A stretch of 64,000 nucleotides of DNA from an uncultured Cocleimonas sp. (GTDB lineage Bacteria; Pseudomonadota; Gammaproteobacteria; Thiotrichales; Thiotrichaceae). The notes under the pieces were generated by a model that saw only the letters and a program-made list of their open reading frames with translations, was not told the origin of the DNA and ran no database searches. How positions within the stretch are numbered: position 1 is the first letter of the stretch; every line of letters starts with the position of its first letter. Below are positions 1 through 8,731 of the stretch, piece by piece. The translations under genes and the position numbers were made by a program. The stretch lies in assembly GCF_947495625.1 (NCBI RefSeq), contig NZ_CANLZW010000021.1:21119-85118 (forward strand), read 5' to 3'.

Positions 1-147
1 GAAAATCATCAAAAATATACGGGCTCTGAATTGGCTCAATCTATTTTGGATAACTGGGCAGAAAACTTACCAAAATTTATTAAAGTGATGCCTGTTGATT
101 ACCGCAAGGCGCTTGAAGGTCAAAGCGCTAAGAAAGTAGCGGCTTAA
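1..147 (+). CDS. gltB: Glutamate synthase large subunit, C-terminal end (partial)
   Basis: Only the last 48 codons are present; the reading frame is open from base 1 and ends with TAA. The translation contains NWAENLPKFIKVMPVDYRKAL, which looks like the C-terminal tail of the NADPH-dependent glutamate synthase alpha subunit. That subunit carries the amidotransferase and the FMN/3Fe-4S synthase domains. The position 88 bp upstream of gltD on the same strand fits the usual gltBD operon. The identification rests on the short tail and the neighbour, so it is likely rather than certain. Confidence 0.8.
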   Translation, partial: ENHQKYTGSELAQSILDNWAENLPKFIKVMPVDYRKALEGQSAKKVAA

Positions 148-235
148 GTCATTCATATAATAGATTATTGAATATAGTTTAAAAAACCATTTCCAATAAC
201 CGTAGTAGAAACGATTAGATAGGTAGTTAAGAACC

Positions 236-1699
236 ATGGGAAAAATCACAGGATTTAAAGAGTTTGCTCGTCATGATAGATCATACGAACCTGTAGAAGA
301 GCGTATTATCAATTTTCAAGAATTTGTTATTCCACTAGATGATGAGGAATTGCAGACTCAGGGTGCTCGTTGCATGGATTGCGGTATTCCTTTTTGTCAT
401 GATGGTCCTGAAGGAGGTTGCCCGGTGAATAACCTGATTCCTGATTGGAATGACCAGGTATATCACGGTGAATGGCAAGATGCGCTTGAAACCTTGCATT
501 CAACAAATAACTTCCCGGAAATAACAGGCAAAATTTGTCCAGCGCCTTGTCAGGAATCCTGTACGCTAAATATCAATGATGATTCTGTAACGATTAAAAC
601 AATCGAAGCAGCGATTATCGATAAAGGTTTTGAAAATGGTTGGGTTGTTCCTGAAATAGCCAAGAATAAAACAGGCATGAAAATCGCTGTCGTGGGATCT
701 GGGCCTGCGGGTATGGCTGCTGCACAACAACTGGCCCGTGCGGGTCACGATATCGTCTTATTTGAAAAAGAATCACGTATTGGTGGTTTGATGCGTTTTG
801 GTATTCCGGATTTTAAGCTTGATAAAAAAATCATCGACAGACGTATGAAGCAAATGTCTGCTGAAGGTGTTGAATTCAAAACCAATATTAATATAGGTGT
901 TGATATTCCTGCAAAACAATTACTTGCCGAATTTGATGCCGTTGCATTGACTGGTGGTTCAGAAAAACCACGTGATCTTCCAATTCCCGGACGTGATTTG
1001 AAAGGCGTGCACTTTGCAATGGATTACTTAAAAGCAAACACCAAATGGGTTCAAGGTGTGCATGGAGAAGATCAGGTTATATCTTCAAAAGGTAAGCATG
1101 TTGTAGTTATCGGTGGTGGTGATACAGGATCTGACTGTATTGGAACCTCAATACGTCATCATGCTGCATCAGTTACTCAAATAGAGATTATGCCGCGTCC
1201 TCCTGAGAAAGAAGATAAAGGTCTGGTATGGCCAGATTGGCCAAATAAAATGCGTACTTCTTCTTCACAAGAAGAGGGCTGTGAAAGACTTTTCTCAGTT
1301 GCCACTAAAGAGTTTGTTGGTGATGATGAAGGTAATCTTAAAGCAATTAAATGTGTCAAAGTAGCTTGGGATAAAGACGAGAACGGATCTTGGTTAATGT
1401 CTGAAGTTGCTGGCTCTGAATTTGAATTAAAAGCCGATATTGCGACTTTGGCAATGGGGTTTGTTCATCCGGTTCACGAAGGTATGCTTGAAGAGCTAGA
1501 GTTGGAATTAGATGCTCGCGGCAATGTTAAAGGCGATACGGAAGGCTATCAGGCTTATTCTACATCTCTGGAGAAAGTGTTTGCTGCAGGCGATATGCGT
1601 CGTGGACAGTCCTTAGTGGTATGGGCTATCCGGGAAGGGCGACAGTGTGCGGTTTCTATTGATGAATACTTAATGGGTTATACCAGTTTATCCCGATAA
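236..1699 (+). CDS. gltD: Glutamate synthase small subunit
   Basis: The 487-residue product is the beta subunit of glutamate synthase. It passes electrons from NADPH through FAD and iron-sulfur centres to the large subunit, which makes glutamate from glutamine and 2-oxoglutarate. The N-terminal quarter carries the cysteine clusters (CMDCGIPFCHDG, then GCPVNNLIPDWND, and CPAPCQESC). A first dinucleotide-binding motif GSGPAGMAAA lies near residue 154 and a second, GGGDTGSDC, near residue 294. The C-terminal AAGDMRRGQSLVVWAI motif is typical of the family. Length matches the family norm of about 470-490. Translation starts at ATG 236. It follows the gltB tail and probably shares its transcript. 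Confidence 0.95.
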   Translation: MGKITGFKEFARHDRSYEPVEERIINFQEFVIPLDDEELQTQGARCMDCGIPFCHDGPEGGCPVNNLIPDWNDQVYHGEWQDALETLHSTNNFPEITGKICPAPCQESCTLNINDDSVTIKTIEAAIIDKGFENGWVVPEIAKNKTGMKIAVVGSGPAGMAAAQQLARAGHDIVLFEKESRIGGLMRFGIPDFKLDKKIIDRRMKQMSAEGVEFKTNINIGVDIPAKQLLAEFDAVALTGGSEKPRDLPIPGRDLKGVHFAMDYLKANTKWVQGVHGEDQVISSKGKHVVVIGGGDTGSDCIGTSIRHHAASVTQIEIMPRPPEKEDKGLVWPDWPNKMRTSSSQEEGCERLFSVATKEFVGDDEGNLKAIKCVKVAWDKDENGSWLMSEVAGSEFELKADIATLAMGFVHPVHEGMLEELELELDARGNVKGDTEGYQAYSTSLEKVFAAGDMRRGQSLVVWAIREGRQCAVSIDEYLMGYTSLSR

Positions 1700-1730
1700 T
1701 TGTTTCTGATTTACAACGTTATTATTGAGC

Positions 1731-1736
1731 TATAAT
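1731..1736 (+). promoter_or_regulatory. Candidate -10 box upstream of dnaG
   Basis: A perfect TATAAT lies between gltD and dnaG, 135 bp ahead of the dnaG start. Weak -35 candidates sit 15-18 bp upstream (TTTACA at 1710-1715, TGATTT at 1707-1712). The G6 repeat at 1784-1813 would lie in the transcribed leader. The assignment is by consensus only. Confidence 0.4.
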
Positions 1737-1783
1737 TAAAGAAACTTAACAAAGCTTTGATTTAAACCTTGCTGAATCTTTGC

Positions 1784-1813
1784 AAAAACCCCCTATAAGT
1801 AGGGGGGTGACTT
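1784..1813 (+). repeat. G6 element copy, dnaG leader
   Basis: The sequence is A5, then CCCCCTATA, then the core AGTAGGGGGGTGACTT. It lies in the gltD-dnaG gap, 58 bp before dnaG. Confidence 0.85.
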
Positions 1814-1870
1814 TTAAATTTAACACATCTGAATATTCTTATTTTAGATGAGTAATCAAGAATCCTGACT

Positions 1871-3649
1871 ATGGCATCTGGGCGTATTCCTCGTGAATTT
1901 ATTGACGATCTTCTGACGCGTGCAGATATTGTTGATGTAATCAATGCAAGAGTACCACTCAAAAAGAAAGGCCGTGAATTTACTGCATGTTGTCCTTTTC
2001 ATAATGAAAAAACTCCATCGTTTACCGTAAGCCCAAACAAGCAGTTTTATCACTGTTTCGGTTGTGGTGTACATGGATCTGCAATTTCATTTTTGATGGA
2101 GTATGAGCATTTAGATTTTGTTGAAGCCATAGAGTCACTGGCAGATTCAATGGGTGTTGCTGTTCCTCGTGAAAAAGGCGGGAAAGGTGCGCCGACCGAG
2201 GCACAACGACAGCGTAGCAAGGATTTGTATACGCTTCTGGATGATGCTAATCAGTATTACCAACTACAACTAAAAGGTTCACCCACTGCTATTGAATACC
2301 TAAAAGGTAGAGAACTTAGTGGTGAAATTAGTAAACGATTCAATATCGGTTACTCCTTGAGTGGTTGGGACCATTTACTGAATCATTTTAAAGGCTCGTA
2401 TCAAGAGCAACAATTAGTAGATTCTGGTTTAGTCATCAAGAAAGACGATGGCAAAATTTACGATAGATATCGCGACCGGATCATGTTTCCAATTCGGAAT
2501 CGCAAAGGTCAGGTGATTGGGTTTGGTGGGCGCGTTTTAGGTGATGATTTACCTAAATACATTAACTCTCCCGAGACTTCGGTTTTTCATAAAGGACGTG
2601 AGTTATATGGATTATACGAAGCCAGAATCAATACGCAAAAGCTCGATAGAATTATCGTTGTTGAAGGCTATATGGATGTCATCGCTTTAGCGCAATTTGG
2701 TGTCTCTTATGCAGTTGCGACATTAGGAACTGCCACTACAGAAGAGCATATAAAACAGTTGTTTAGAGCAGTTCCTGAAATTATTTTCTGTTTTGATGGT
2801 GATCGTGCTGGTAAAGAAGCGGCATGGCGAGCATTAGAAAATGCGATGCCTGTTATGCAGGATGGCAAAGAGATTAAATTTTTGTTCTTGCCCGACGGTG
2901 AGGATCCTGATACGCAGATCAGAAAAATTGGTAAGGATGCGTTTGAAGAAAATTATCAACAAGCAGATTCTCTTACCACTTACTTCGTTGATAATTTGCA
3001 TTCGCAGTTTAATATTACTTCTGATGAGGGTAAAACACGTTTCTTGAAAGAAGCGGCGAAACTCTTGACCAAAATGCCAGATACTTTAATTAAGGATCAA
3101 TTAGTGCAGCGTTTATCTGACATGACAAATGTTGATAAGAAAGTGCTATTTCAGCGTGAAATTACATCAAATAATTCTCTGAAAGATAATTCTACGAATG
3201 AACTAAACTCTAATAGATCTCGTCTAAATTATCGTAGCGTTAGTCTGACTCCCATACGATATGCTATTAGTTTATTGCTTTCTGAGCCATCATTAGTAAA
3301 ACTTATTGAAAATATTGAAGAAATTGCGTTATCAAAACTGCCAGGTTCTGATTTATTGACTACACTCATTGAAGCAATCCAAGAGAGCCCAGAGATTAAA
3401 CCAATAGTGCTGCTGGATAGATGGAAAGATACAGAATTTGAAGCCCCGCTAATACAGCTGATGAAATGGCAGCCAGAGTCTGATGACATAGCAATTCTGA
3501 GTGATGAATTTAAGGATTGTTTAAATAAAATATATGATAGGGCAGAGAAAATAAAGTTAGAAAACTTAATACATAAGGCGCAAGTACACGGTATGGACAG
3601 TCTTACTGATATGGAATTACAAATATTTCGTTCTATGTATCGTGGATAG
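1871..3649 (+). CDS. dnaG: DNA primase
   Basis: The 592-residue product makes RNA primers at the replication fork. The N-terminal CHC2 zinc finger is intact, with ligands at C41, H44, C62 and C65. The catalytic core and TOPRIM domain follow, with VVEGYMDVIAL near residue 263 and FDGDRAGKEAAWRAL near 310. The C-terminal region after residue about 440 is divergent, as expected for the DnaB-interacting domain. It precedes rpoD in the conserved dnaG-rpoD order. The usual upstream rpsU is absent here and gltD takes its place. A G6 repeat and a TATAAT box lie in the 171-bp leader. Confidence 0.96.
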   Translation: MASGRIPREFIDDLLTRADIVDVINARVPLKKKGREFTACCPFHNEKTPSFTVSPNKQFYHCFGCGVHGSAISFLMEYEHLDFVEAIESLADSMGVAVPREKGGKGAPTEAQRQRSKDLYTLLDDANQYYQLQLKGSPTAIEYLKGRELSGEISKRFNIGYSLSGWDHLLNHFKGSYQEQQLVDSGLVIKKDDGKIYDRYRDRIMFPIRNRKGQVIGFGGRVLGDDLPKYINSPETSVFHKGRELYGLYEARINTQKLDRIIVVEGYMDVIALAQFGVSYAVATLGTATTEEHIKQLFRAVPEIIFCFDGDRAGKEAAWRALENAMPVMQDGKEIKFLFLPDGEDPDTQIRKIGKDAFEENYQQADSLTTYFVDNLHSQFNITSDEGKTRFLKEAAKLLTKMPDTLIKDQLVQRLSDMTNVDKKVLFQREITSNNSLKDNSTNELNSNRSRLNYRSVSLTPIRYAISLLLSEPSLVKLIENIEEIALSKLPGSDLLTTLIEAIQESPEIKPIVLLDRWKDTEFEAPLIQLMKWQPESDDIAILSDEFKDCLNKIYDRAEKIKLENLIHKAQVHGMDSLTDMELQIFRSMYRG

Positions 3650-3753
3650 TTTTAAGCTTCTGACTTTAAATTTCATTTTTTATCACAATATTTGACTGTA
3701 GATGAGTATCAAATAGTAATCATGAATATCCAAACTCTCTCAATATGGGTACA

Positions 3754-3780
3754 TTGAAGAGCGTTTAACTGTGATATAAT
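3754..3780 (+). promoter_or_regulatory. Candidate sigma-70 promoter of rpoD
   Basis: TTGAAG at 3754-3759 and a perfect TATAAT at 3775-3780 are 15 bp apart. A shifted -35 (CATTGA, 3752-3757) would give 17 bp. They lie about 110 bp before the rpoD start, so rpoD can be transcribed separately from dnaG. Confidence 0.5.
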
Positions 3781-3888
3781 GTCCGACTGATTTTTTATAT
3801 GTAATAGTTTTCAATATCAGCATTATAGACATCATTGATGTTTCGTATTGTTACATTAGGAAGAGCGTTAAAGGCGCGATAAAAATAT

Positions 3889-5844
3889 ATGAGTAAAGAA
3901 GAACTAAATAAAGAAAAACAGGCAGCAGAAGCTAGCAATAAAACTGATCAGTCAGTAGTAGCGCAAAGCCAGTCTGGTTTGAAAATGCTTATCCTTAAAG
4001 GTAAGGAGCAGGGCTACTTAACTTATGCAGAAGTCAATGATCACCTTCCAGATTCAATCGTAGACCCAGAGCAAATCGAAGAGATTGTTACAACAATCGG
4101 CGATATGGGTATCAAGGTTTACGAAAAAGCGCCAGATGAAGACAGTCTTGTACTAACTGAAGAAGCAACAGACGCTGATGATGATGCCGCTGAAGAAGCA
4201 GCTGCAGCACTAACAAGTGTTGATAATGACTTTGGTAGAACCACTGACCCAGTTCGTATGTACATGCGCGAAATGGGCACTGTTGAGCTATTAACACGTG
4301 AAGGTGAGATCGAAATTGCGATTCGTATTGAAGAAGGCCTATACGAAGTACTTACTGCATTATCTGAATTCCCGGCATCAACAGAATACTTATTGAATTT
4401 CTACAACAAAGTAGAGACTGAAGAGAAACGTCTTACTGATCTTATTTCAGACTTTGTTGATCCAAATGCTGAGCGTCATGTAATACCTGAACCAGCACCA
4501 ATCGTCACACCAGAATCAAAAGAAGCTGCTGAGAAAAAAGCGGCTGAAGCTGCAGAGGCAGCAGAAGATAGTGATATAGACGATGAAGATGAAGAAGAAG
4601 TAGAACCAGAAGATACAGGTCCAGATCCAGAGATCGCTCAGGAGAAATTTACCGCACTTAATGAGCTTTATGTTCAGGCTTGTCAGGCTTGTGAGAATGA
4701 TGATTACGAAGAGTATGAAAGAGTTCGTCAGGAACAGGCAAAAAAGATGCTGGAGTTTAAATTAACTCAACCAGTCATCGATGAAATCGGTAGTCAATTA
4801 CACGCCATTATTGAGCGAATTCGTGGATACGAACGCCAGATAATGAAGTTATGTGTACAAAAAGCAGCAATGCCGAAAAAAGACTTCATAACTAGTTTTC
4901 CAAAGAGCGAAACAGATACAGATTGGCTTAATAAATATATCGAAAGCAAACCAAAATTTCAGGAGAGCTTAGAGCCATTTAAAGACGATATTATCTTCAA
5001 TCAAATACAGTTACAGAAGATTGAGAAGGAAACTCGTCTTAGCATCACGCAAATAAAAGACATCAATCGCATTGTATCCGTAGGTGAAGCGAAAGCACGT
5101 CGTGCGAAGAAAGAAATGGTCGAAGCTAACTTGCGTTTGGTTATCTCTATTGCTAAAAAGTACACCAACCGTGGCTTACAGTTCCTTGATTTGATTCAGG
5201 AAGGTAATATCGGTTTGATGAAAGCGGTTGATAAGTTTGAATACCGTCGTGGTTACAAGTTCTCAACTTATGCTACATGGTGGATACGTCAGGCTATTAC
5301 GCGTTCGATTGCGGATCAGGCTAGAACTATTCGTATTCCAGTGCATATGATTGAAACGATCAACAAACTTAATCGTATTTCTCGTAAACTTCTACAGGAA
5401 AAAGGCCGCGAAGGTACACCTGAAGAATTAGCGGTTGAAATGGAAATGCCTGAAGATAAGGTTCGTAAAGTGATGAAAATTGCTAAAGAGCCTATTTCAA
5501 TGGAAACCCCTATTGGTGACGATGAAGATTCATCGTTAGGTGATTTTATTGAAGATGGCAATGTGCAATCTCCAATCGAGTCTGCAACATCGACTGGTTT
5601 GGGTGAAAGTACACGCGATGTCTTGAGTAGTTTAACCCCTCGTGAAGCTAAAGTACTTCGTATGCGTTTCGGTATTGATATGAATACGGATCACACCTTA
5701 GAAGAGGTGGGTAAACAGTTTGATGTAACGCGTGAGCGAATCAGACAAATTGAAGCAAAAGCATTAAGAAAATTGCGTCATCCAAGCCGATCAGATATGC
5801 TACGCAGCTTCCTTGAAATGGATAAAGATATAGGCGCATCTTAG
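3889..5844 (+). CDS. rpoD: RNA polymerase primary sigma factor RpoD (sigma-70)
   Basis: The 651-residue product is the housekeeping sigma factor. Region 1.1 is at the N-terminus ([20 protein letters not shown]). Region 1.2 follows ([21 protein letters not shown]). A long acidic non-conserved insert, rich in AAEAAE and DDEDEEE, spans roughly residues 200-250. Region 2 has [20 protein letters not shown] and the aromatic [10 protein letters not shown] stretch for -10 melting. Region 4 carries [20 protein letters not shown] for -35 recognition. The long insert is normal for gammaproteobacterial RpoD. The gene has its own promoter-like TATAAT and is followed by a tRNA gene. Confidence 0.98.
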   Translation: MSKEELNKEKQAAEASNKTDQSVVAQSQSGLKMLILKGKEQGYLTYAEVNDHLPDSIVDPEQIEEIVTTIGDMGIKVYEKAPDEDSLVLTEEATDADDDAAEEAAAALTSVDNDFGRTTDPVRMYMREMGTVELLTREGEIEIAIRIEEGLYEVLTALSEFPASTEYLLNFYNKVETEEKRLTDLISDFVDPNAERHVIPEPAPIVTPESKEAAEKKAAEAAEAAEDSDIDDEDEEEVEPEDTGPDPEIAQEKFTALNELYVQACQACENDDYEEYERVRQEQAKKMLEFKLTQPVIDEIGSQLHAIIERIRGYERQIMKLCVQKAAMPKKDFITSFPKSETDTDWLNKYIESKPKFQESLEPFKDDIIFNQIQLQKIEKETRLSITQIKDINRIVSVGEAKARRAKKEMVEANLRLVISIAKKYTNRGLQFLDLIQEGNIGLMKAVDKFEYRRGYKFSTYATWWIRQAITRSIADQARTIRIPVHMIETINKLNRISRKLLQEKGREGTPEELAVEMEMPEDKVRKVMKIAKEPISMETPIGDDEDSSLGDFIEDGNVQSPIESATSTGLGESTRDVLSSLTPREAKVLRMRFGIDMNTDHTLEEVGKQFDVTRERIRQIEAKALRKLRHPSRSDMLRSFLEMDKDIGAS

Positions 5845-5947
5845 CCTGTATCTTGCAGGTGCAAACCTGTTATTCATTGGATTCTTTTAAACTGATTTTT
5901 TATATGGATTTTTATAGAAGTTATCAGTAAAATCCTGAATCCACTGG

Positions 5948-6024
5948 GGGCCTGTAGCTCAGTTGGTTAGAGCAGTAGACTCATAATCTATTGGTCGGAG
6001 GTTCGAGTCCTCCCGGGCCCACCA
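5948..6024 (+). tRNA. tRNA with CAU anticodon (probably Ile2, possibly Met)
   Basis: A complete cloverleaf can be drawn. The acceptor stem pairs GGGCCTG with CGGGCCC, the D arm is GCTC...GAGC, and the anticodon stem GTAGA/TCTAT closes a CTCATAA loop with anticodon CAT. The T arm carries GTTCGAGTC, and an encoded CCA ends the gene. CAU reads Met, or Ile (AUA) after lysidine modification. The TTGGTC variable region and the position behind rpoD remind me of the Ile2 type, but sequence alone does not settle it. Confidence 0.9.
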
Positions 6025-6032
6025 TTTACAAT

Positions 6033-6070
6033 AAAAAAAGATCAATTAGTAATTAATTGATCTCTTTTTT
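6033..6070 (+). terminator. Intrinsic terminator after the tRNA
   Basis: A-rich sequence leads into an AT-rich hairpin (TCAATTA pairing with TAATTGA) followed by a T6 run. It starts 9 bp after the tRNA CCA end and could also stop minus-strand transcription from the PLDc_N gene. Confidence 0.75.
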
Positions 6071-6133
6071 CGCCTGCATTAATTAGATATCTAATTAAAA
6101 GACTAATTACATGTATAACTATAAAGTTAGTAT

Positions 6134-6313
6134 TTAGGACTTTGGACCTGCAAAGAACCATACGATAAGACCTAGAACTGGTAAAAATACGATTATTAAT
6201 GTCCATAGTAATTTACCTCCAGTACTTGTTCCGCTATTCATCACTTTTATTATTGCCAGAATATCCAAAATCAGTACGATTAAACCAAATATTCCACCTA
6301 CTTCGATTCCCAT
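6134..6313 (-). CDS. PLDc_N-domain small membrane protein
   Basis: This is a 59-residue ORF on the minus strand starting MGIEVGGIFGLIVLILDILA. It has two hydrophobic segments separated by NSGTSTGGKLLWTL. The second half (LLWTLIIVFLPVLGLIVWFFAG) matches the shape of the PLDc_N family of short two-helix membrane proteins, with its W...lP..G.i.wf.fG pattern. The initiating ATG is preceded by AAGGAG. It is the last gene of a minus-strand run with the hemerythrin, DUF1840 and coiled-coil genes. Its function is unknown; such proteins often appear in envelope-stress or SHOCT-type contexts. Confidence 0.75.
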   Translation of the reverse strand: MGIEVGGIFGLIVLILDILAIIKVMNSGTSTGGKLLWTLIIVFLPVLGLIVWFFAGPKS

Positions 6314-6389
6314 TTGTTGCTCCTTATCATTTATTCAAAATGATTTTATATTTCAAAATTAATTACAGTTCTCGTTAAAGACGTTTTAT

Positions 6390-6836
6390 CTACCAGTCTT
6401 TGCGTTTCTGTACTGTCATTTCTTTATCGTAGTCAGAAGCTAGATCAGCTTTTTCTTTGTCGGTGAGTACTTTTCCACCCATTTGAAAAACTTCATGCTC
6501 TTCCTCATCTAAGTGATGATGAATTTTATGTTGTAGTTTTTTTGCTTCTACTAACCAGGCAGATGAGCTGTAGTCAGTTTCTTCCAGTTTCTCAATCATT
6601 TCATCTATTTCATGGTGTTCTGCGACGCTGTGACGTGATTTTTCCTGGGTTAAGTCATGCTCCATAAGTGGAATATAAAAATGCCTTTCCTCAGCAGCAG
6701 CATGGGCTTTAAGTTCTATCTTCAATTTTGAAAACATCTCATCTCGTGACGCGGTATCTCCATGTGTTTGAATGAGTTCTTCTGCAATGTCACGTTGAAC
6801 ATCATGATCCTTTCTTAATGCTTCAAATATATTCAT
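6390..6836 (-). CDS. Hemerythrin HHE cation-binding domain protein
   Basis: The 148-residue product has the spaced His/Glu pattern of the HHE hemerythrin fold: HDVQRDIAEELIQTH near the start, HAAAEERHFYIPLME near residue 50, HHEIDEMIEKLEE near 75, and HKIHHHLDEEEHEVFQ near 110. These residues would hold a di-iron centre that can bind O2, NO or iron. The protein has no signal peptide and should be cytoplasmic. ATG 6836 is preceded by AAGGAG. It lies in a run of small minus-strand stress-type genes that have two GacA-type operator boxes ahead of the first gene. The substrate cannot be told from sequence. Confidence 0.85.
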   Translation of the reverse strand: MNIFEALRKDHDVQRDIAEELIQTHGDTASRDEMFSKLKIELKAHAAAEERHFYIPLMEHDLTQEKSRHSVAEHHEIDEMIEKLEETDYSSSAWLVEAKKLQHKIHHHLDEEEHEVFQMGGKVLTDKEKADLASDYDKEMTVQKRKDW

Positions 6837-6922
6837 TTCTATACTCCTTAAAAATGTTGCTGATTACATTTTTGTATTTGTAAAAATATAAAATTAATTA
6901 ATTTTTTTGATTTAAACGTAAG

Positions 6923-7228
6923 CTATTCGTATTCCCACATGACTGATTGATTCTTCTTTACGGCCATGTTGAGAAGCTCCACTAAGGGGAAGGCTCTGTT
7001 TTTAAAAGATACAGAATCATCTTTAGCTTTAGCATCTTCGGCAGTTACTGGCTGAACAGTTGAGATGCTACTTGCATGTTTAATAAGGTTAATGGCTGCA
7101 GGAATATCTTCAGGGTTCATTGCTCCTGGTATATTTCCACTCATTTCCATAACTTTGAGCATGCTTTGAGCATCTTTTTCAAACATGGATATTTTTTGTC
7201 CATTGATGTAACTGAAATTTACCAACAT
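6923..7228 (-). CDS. DUF1840 family protein
   Basis: The product is 101 residues. The pattern MLVNFSYINGQKISMFEKDAQSMLKVM followed by MSGNIPGAMNPEDIPAAINLIKH and a C-terminal RAFPLVELLNMAVKK matches DUF1840, a family of small cytoplasmic proteobacterial proteins of unknown function. AAGGAAAA precedes the ATG. It sits 72 bp downstream of the coiled-coil gene, in the same direction, and is probably co-transcribed. Confidence 0.75.
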   Translation of the reverse strand: MLVNFSYINGQKISMFEKDAQSMLKVMEMSGNIPGAMNPEDIPAAINLIKHASSISTVQPVTAEDAKAKDDSVSFKNRAFPLVELLNMAVKKNQSVMWEYE

Positions 7229-7300
7229 GATATTTTCCTTTTGTCTTGGAATAAAAACGGGTTACTTTTAGTTTTGTCTTAGTTGCTTTTATCTAGACCT

Positions 7301-7567
7301 CTAAGAAAATGCTTTTCTCATACGATCATAAGCATCAGTAAAGCCATCTTTTAGTGAATCCCATGCATCATCTGAAGCATCAGCTACTTTATTGAGCCAT
7401 TCTTTCGCTTCATTTCGTTGCTCTTTTAATTCTTCAACCTTTTCTTTATATTCAATTTCAGCATCCGCTGAAGCCTGGTCTGCTTTAACCTGATATCTTT
7501 CAATGTTTGCTTCAAGTTCATCAAGTTGTGCTTTCATTTTATTAATGTATGCATGTTTGGTATCCAT
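7301..7567 (-). CDS. Coiled-coil stress-type small protein
   Basis: From ATG 7567, which has a good AGGAG ribosome site, the product is 88 residues. A longer reading from 7630 adds an unsupported hydrophobic leader and is not favoured. Residues about 8-60 are a charged heptad-like helix (KMKAQLDELEANIERYQVKAD, then EYKEKVEELKEQRNEAKEWL). It ends with an amphipathic DDAWDSLKDGFTDAYDRM segment. This architecture is common in small stress-response coiled-coil proteins. It is the first gene of the minus-strand run, and two GacA-type boxes lie 190-260 bp upstream. The molecular role is unknown. Confidence 0.7.
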   Translation of the reverse strand: MDTKHAYINKMKAQLDELEANIERYQVKADQASADAEIEYKEKVEELKEQRNEAKEWLNKVADASDDAWDSLKDGFTDAYDRMRKAFS

Positions 7568-7759
7568 TTCAAAACTCCTTTTAATTAGATAATTAGTGAC
7601 AAATAAAACTGGTTGAATCCACTTGAGCAATTTTTCCAGCCTCTTTCAAATTCACATTGATAGTGTCTATGTATCAACGTTATGAGAATGTTACATCTGT
7701 AAATGAATCAGGGAATTCAGTTAACTCTGTTAACACTGTAGGGATTTTGTTGGACTCTA

Positions 7760-7777
7760 TGTAAGTCTTGTCTTACA
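7760..7777. promoter_or_regulatory. GacA/UvrY-type operator box 1
   Basis: Perfect TGTAAG-N6-CTTACA. It lies in the divergent region between the coiled-coil gene (start 7567, minus) and the small membrane protein (start 8036, plus). It is exactly 50 bp from box 2. Confidence 0.7.
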
Positions 7778-7809
7778 ACAGAAATTCTATCTGTCGCTGC
7801 TGCACATTG

Positions 7810-7827
7810 TGTAAGACGACACTTACA
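7810..7827. promoter_or_regulatory. GacA/UvrY-type operator box 2
   Basis: Second perfect TGTAAG-N6-CTTACA, offset by 50 bp (about five helical turns) from box 1, so both would face the same side of the DNA. Confidence 0.7.
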
Positions 7828-8035
7828 TTTTTTACCGCATGTTCTGATTTTCGATGAAGCACTAAGGCTTTAAGGTTGAGATAGGCTAGGAATCAAGACT
7901 AGTCGTTTTTGATGCTCTAAATAAGATTGAAAGTTGAAGTACTTTTAATTGTTGCTGTCTCTTAACAGAAGATGTCTCTGAGTCGATATATTTGAGCAAT
8001 AACCGAAAAAAATAAGGTAATCAATCACAAAAATT

Positions 8036-8218
8036 ATGAAATATTATTCAATTACATATGCCGTACTTGCTATAGCATTTGGCTTGCTTGGGTTCTTCTT
8101 TCTGGAGAGTGGTAGCATGAAATATATCTTCAAAACCCTAGGTATTATTTTTACCATAATCGCAGTTATTGGCTTTGCTCTTGAGCATTATTTTTCTGAT
8201 AGAGATAATTCTGAGTAA
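8036..8218 (+). CDS. Small two-helix membrane protein, unknown
   Basis: The product has 60 residues with two hydrophobic stretches (about 5-24 and 30-48) and a charged tail HYFSDRDNSE. It starts at ATG with a weak AATAAGGT ribosome site. An intrinsic terminator follows at 8270-8306. It lies downstream of the two GacA-type boxes and opposite the coiled-coil operon. I recognise no family. The terminator and the hydrophobic pattern make a real gene likely. Confidence 0.55.
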   Translation: MKYYSITYAVLAIAFGLLGFFFLESGSMKYIFKTLGIIFTIIAVIGFALEHYFSDRDNSE

Positions 8219-8269
8219 TTGAGATTGGATTTTAAGTAGTATGAATCGATATAAAATTTTAAAAAACAC

Positions 8270-8306
8270 AAAAGGAAAAGCGACTATAAAGTCGCTTTTC
8301 CTTTTT
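8270..8306. terminator. Bidirectional intrinsic terminator
   Basis: A long stem AAGGAAAAGCGAC/GTCGCTTTTCCTT around the short loop TATAAA, flanked by A-rich and T-rich sequence. It lies between the plus-strand small gene and the minus-strand DUF1328 gene and can serve both. Confidence 0.85.
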
Positions 8307-8329
8307 CGGGGTTATTCTAATTGGGTTGA

Positions 8330-8491
8330 TTAATGTGGTCTTCGACCTGTAACAAACATTATCAATGACACAATTAAACCAACAACAAAAAGAATCCATG
8401 CAATGTTAGTCGCAGTACCTGCTATTCCACTAAGTCCCAGAAGGCCTGCGATAATTGCTACTATTAAAAATATTACGGCTAGATTAATCAT
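8330..8491 (-). CDS. DUF1328 family small membrane protein
   Basis: A 53-residue minus-strand ORF starting MINLAVIFLIVAIIAGLLGL and ending FVTGRRPH, preceded by AAAGGAG. The two hydrophobic helices joined by GIAGTATNIAWILF match DUF1328 (YtjA-like) proteins, which are small inner-membrane proteins common in proteobacterial stress regulons. It lies between the shared terminator and the upstream region of the histidine kinase gene. Confidence 0.8.
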   Translation of the reverse strand: MINLAVIFLIVAIIAGLLGLSGIAGTATNIAWILFVVGLIVSLIMFVTGRRPH

Positions 8492-8731
8492 GACTATCTC
8501 CTTTATTATATGAACAGATAAGTTCTATGACATCGTAAAGACTGACAATCGAACAACTTGTAAAATAAGTCGTATTTCCTGATACGCTTAAGACATATTA
8601 TGAGAGTTTCTAAAAATGAAATATGTCAGCCAAGTCATAAGGTTTTGTAGTCTTTGTCTGGCAAACATAAGTGATATTCCACAAATGAATGTGATATCAG
8701 CAATCAAATATTTCCCAGAACGAATTTATAA

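Noticed and set aside
7828..8035. csrB/rsmZ-like small RNA downstream of the GacA-type boxes
   Set aside because: Too few GGA motifs and no terminator before the 8036 gene.
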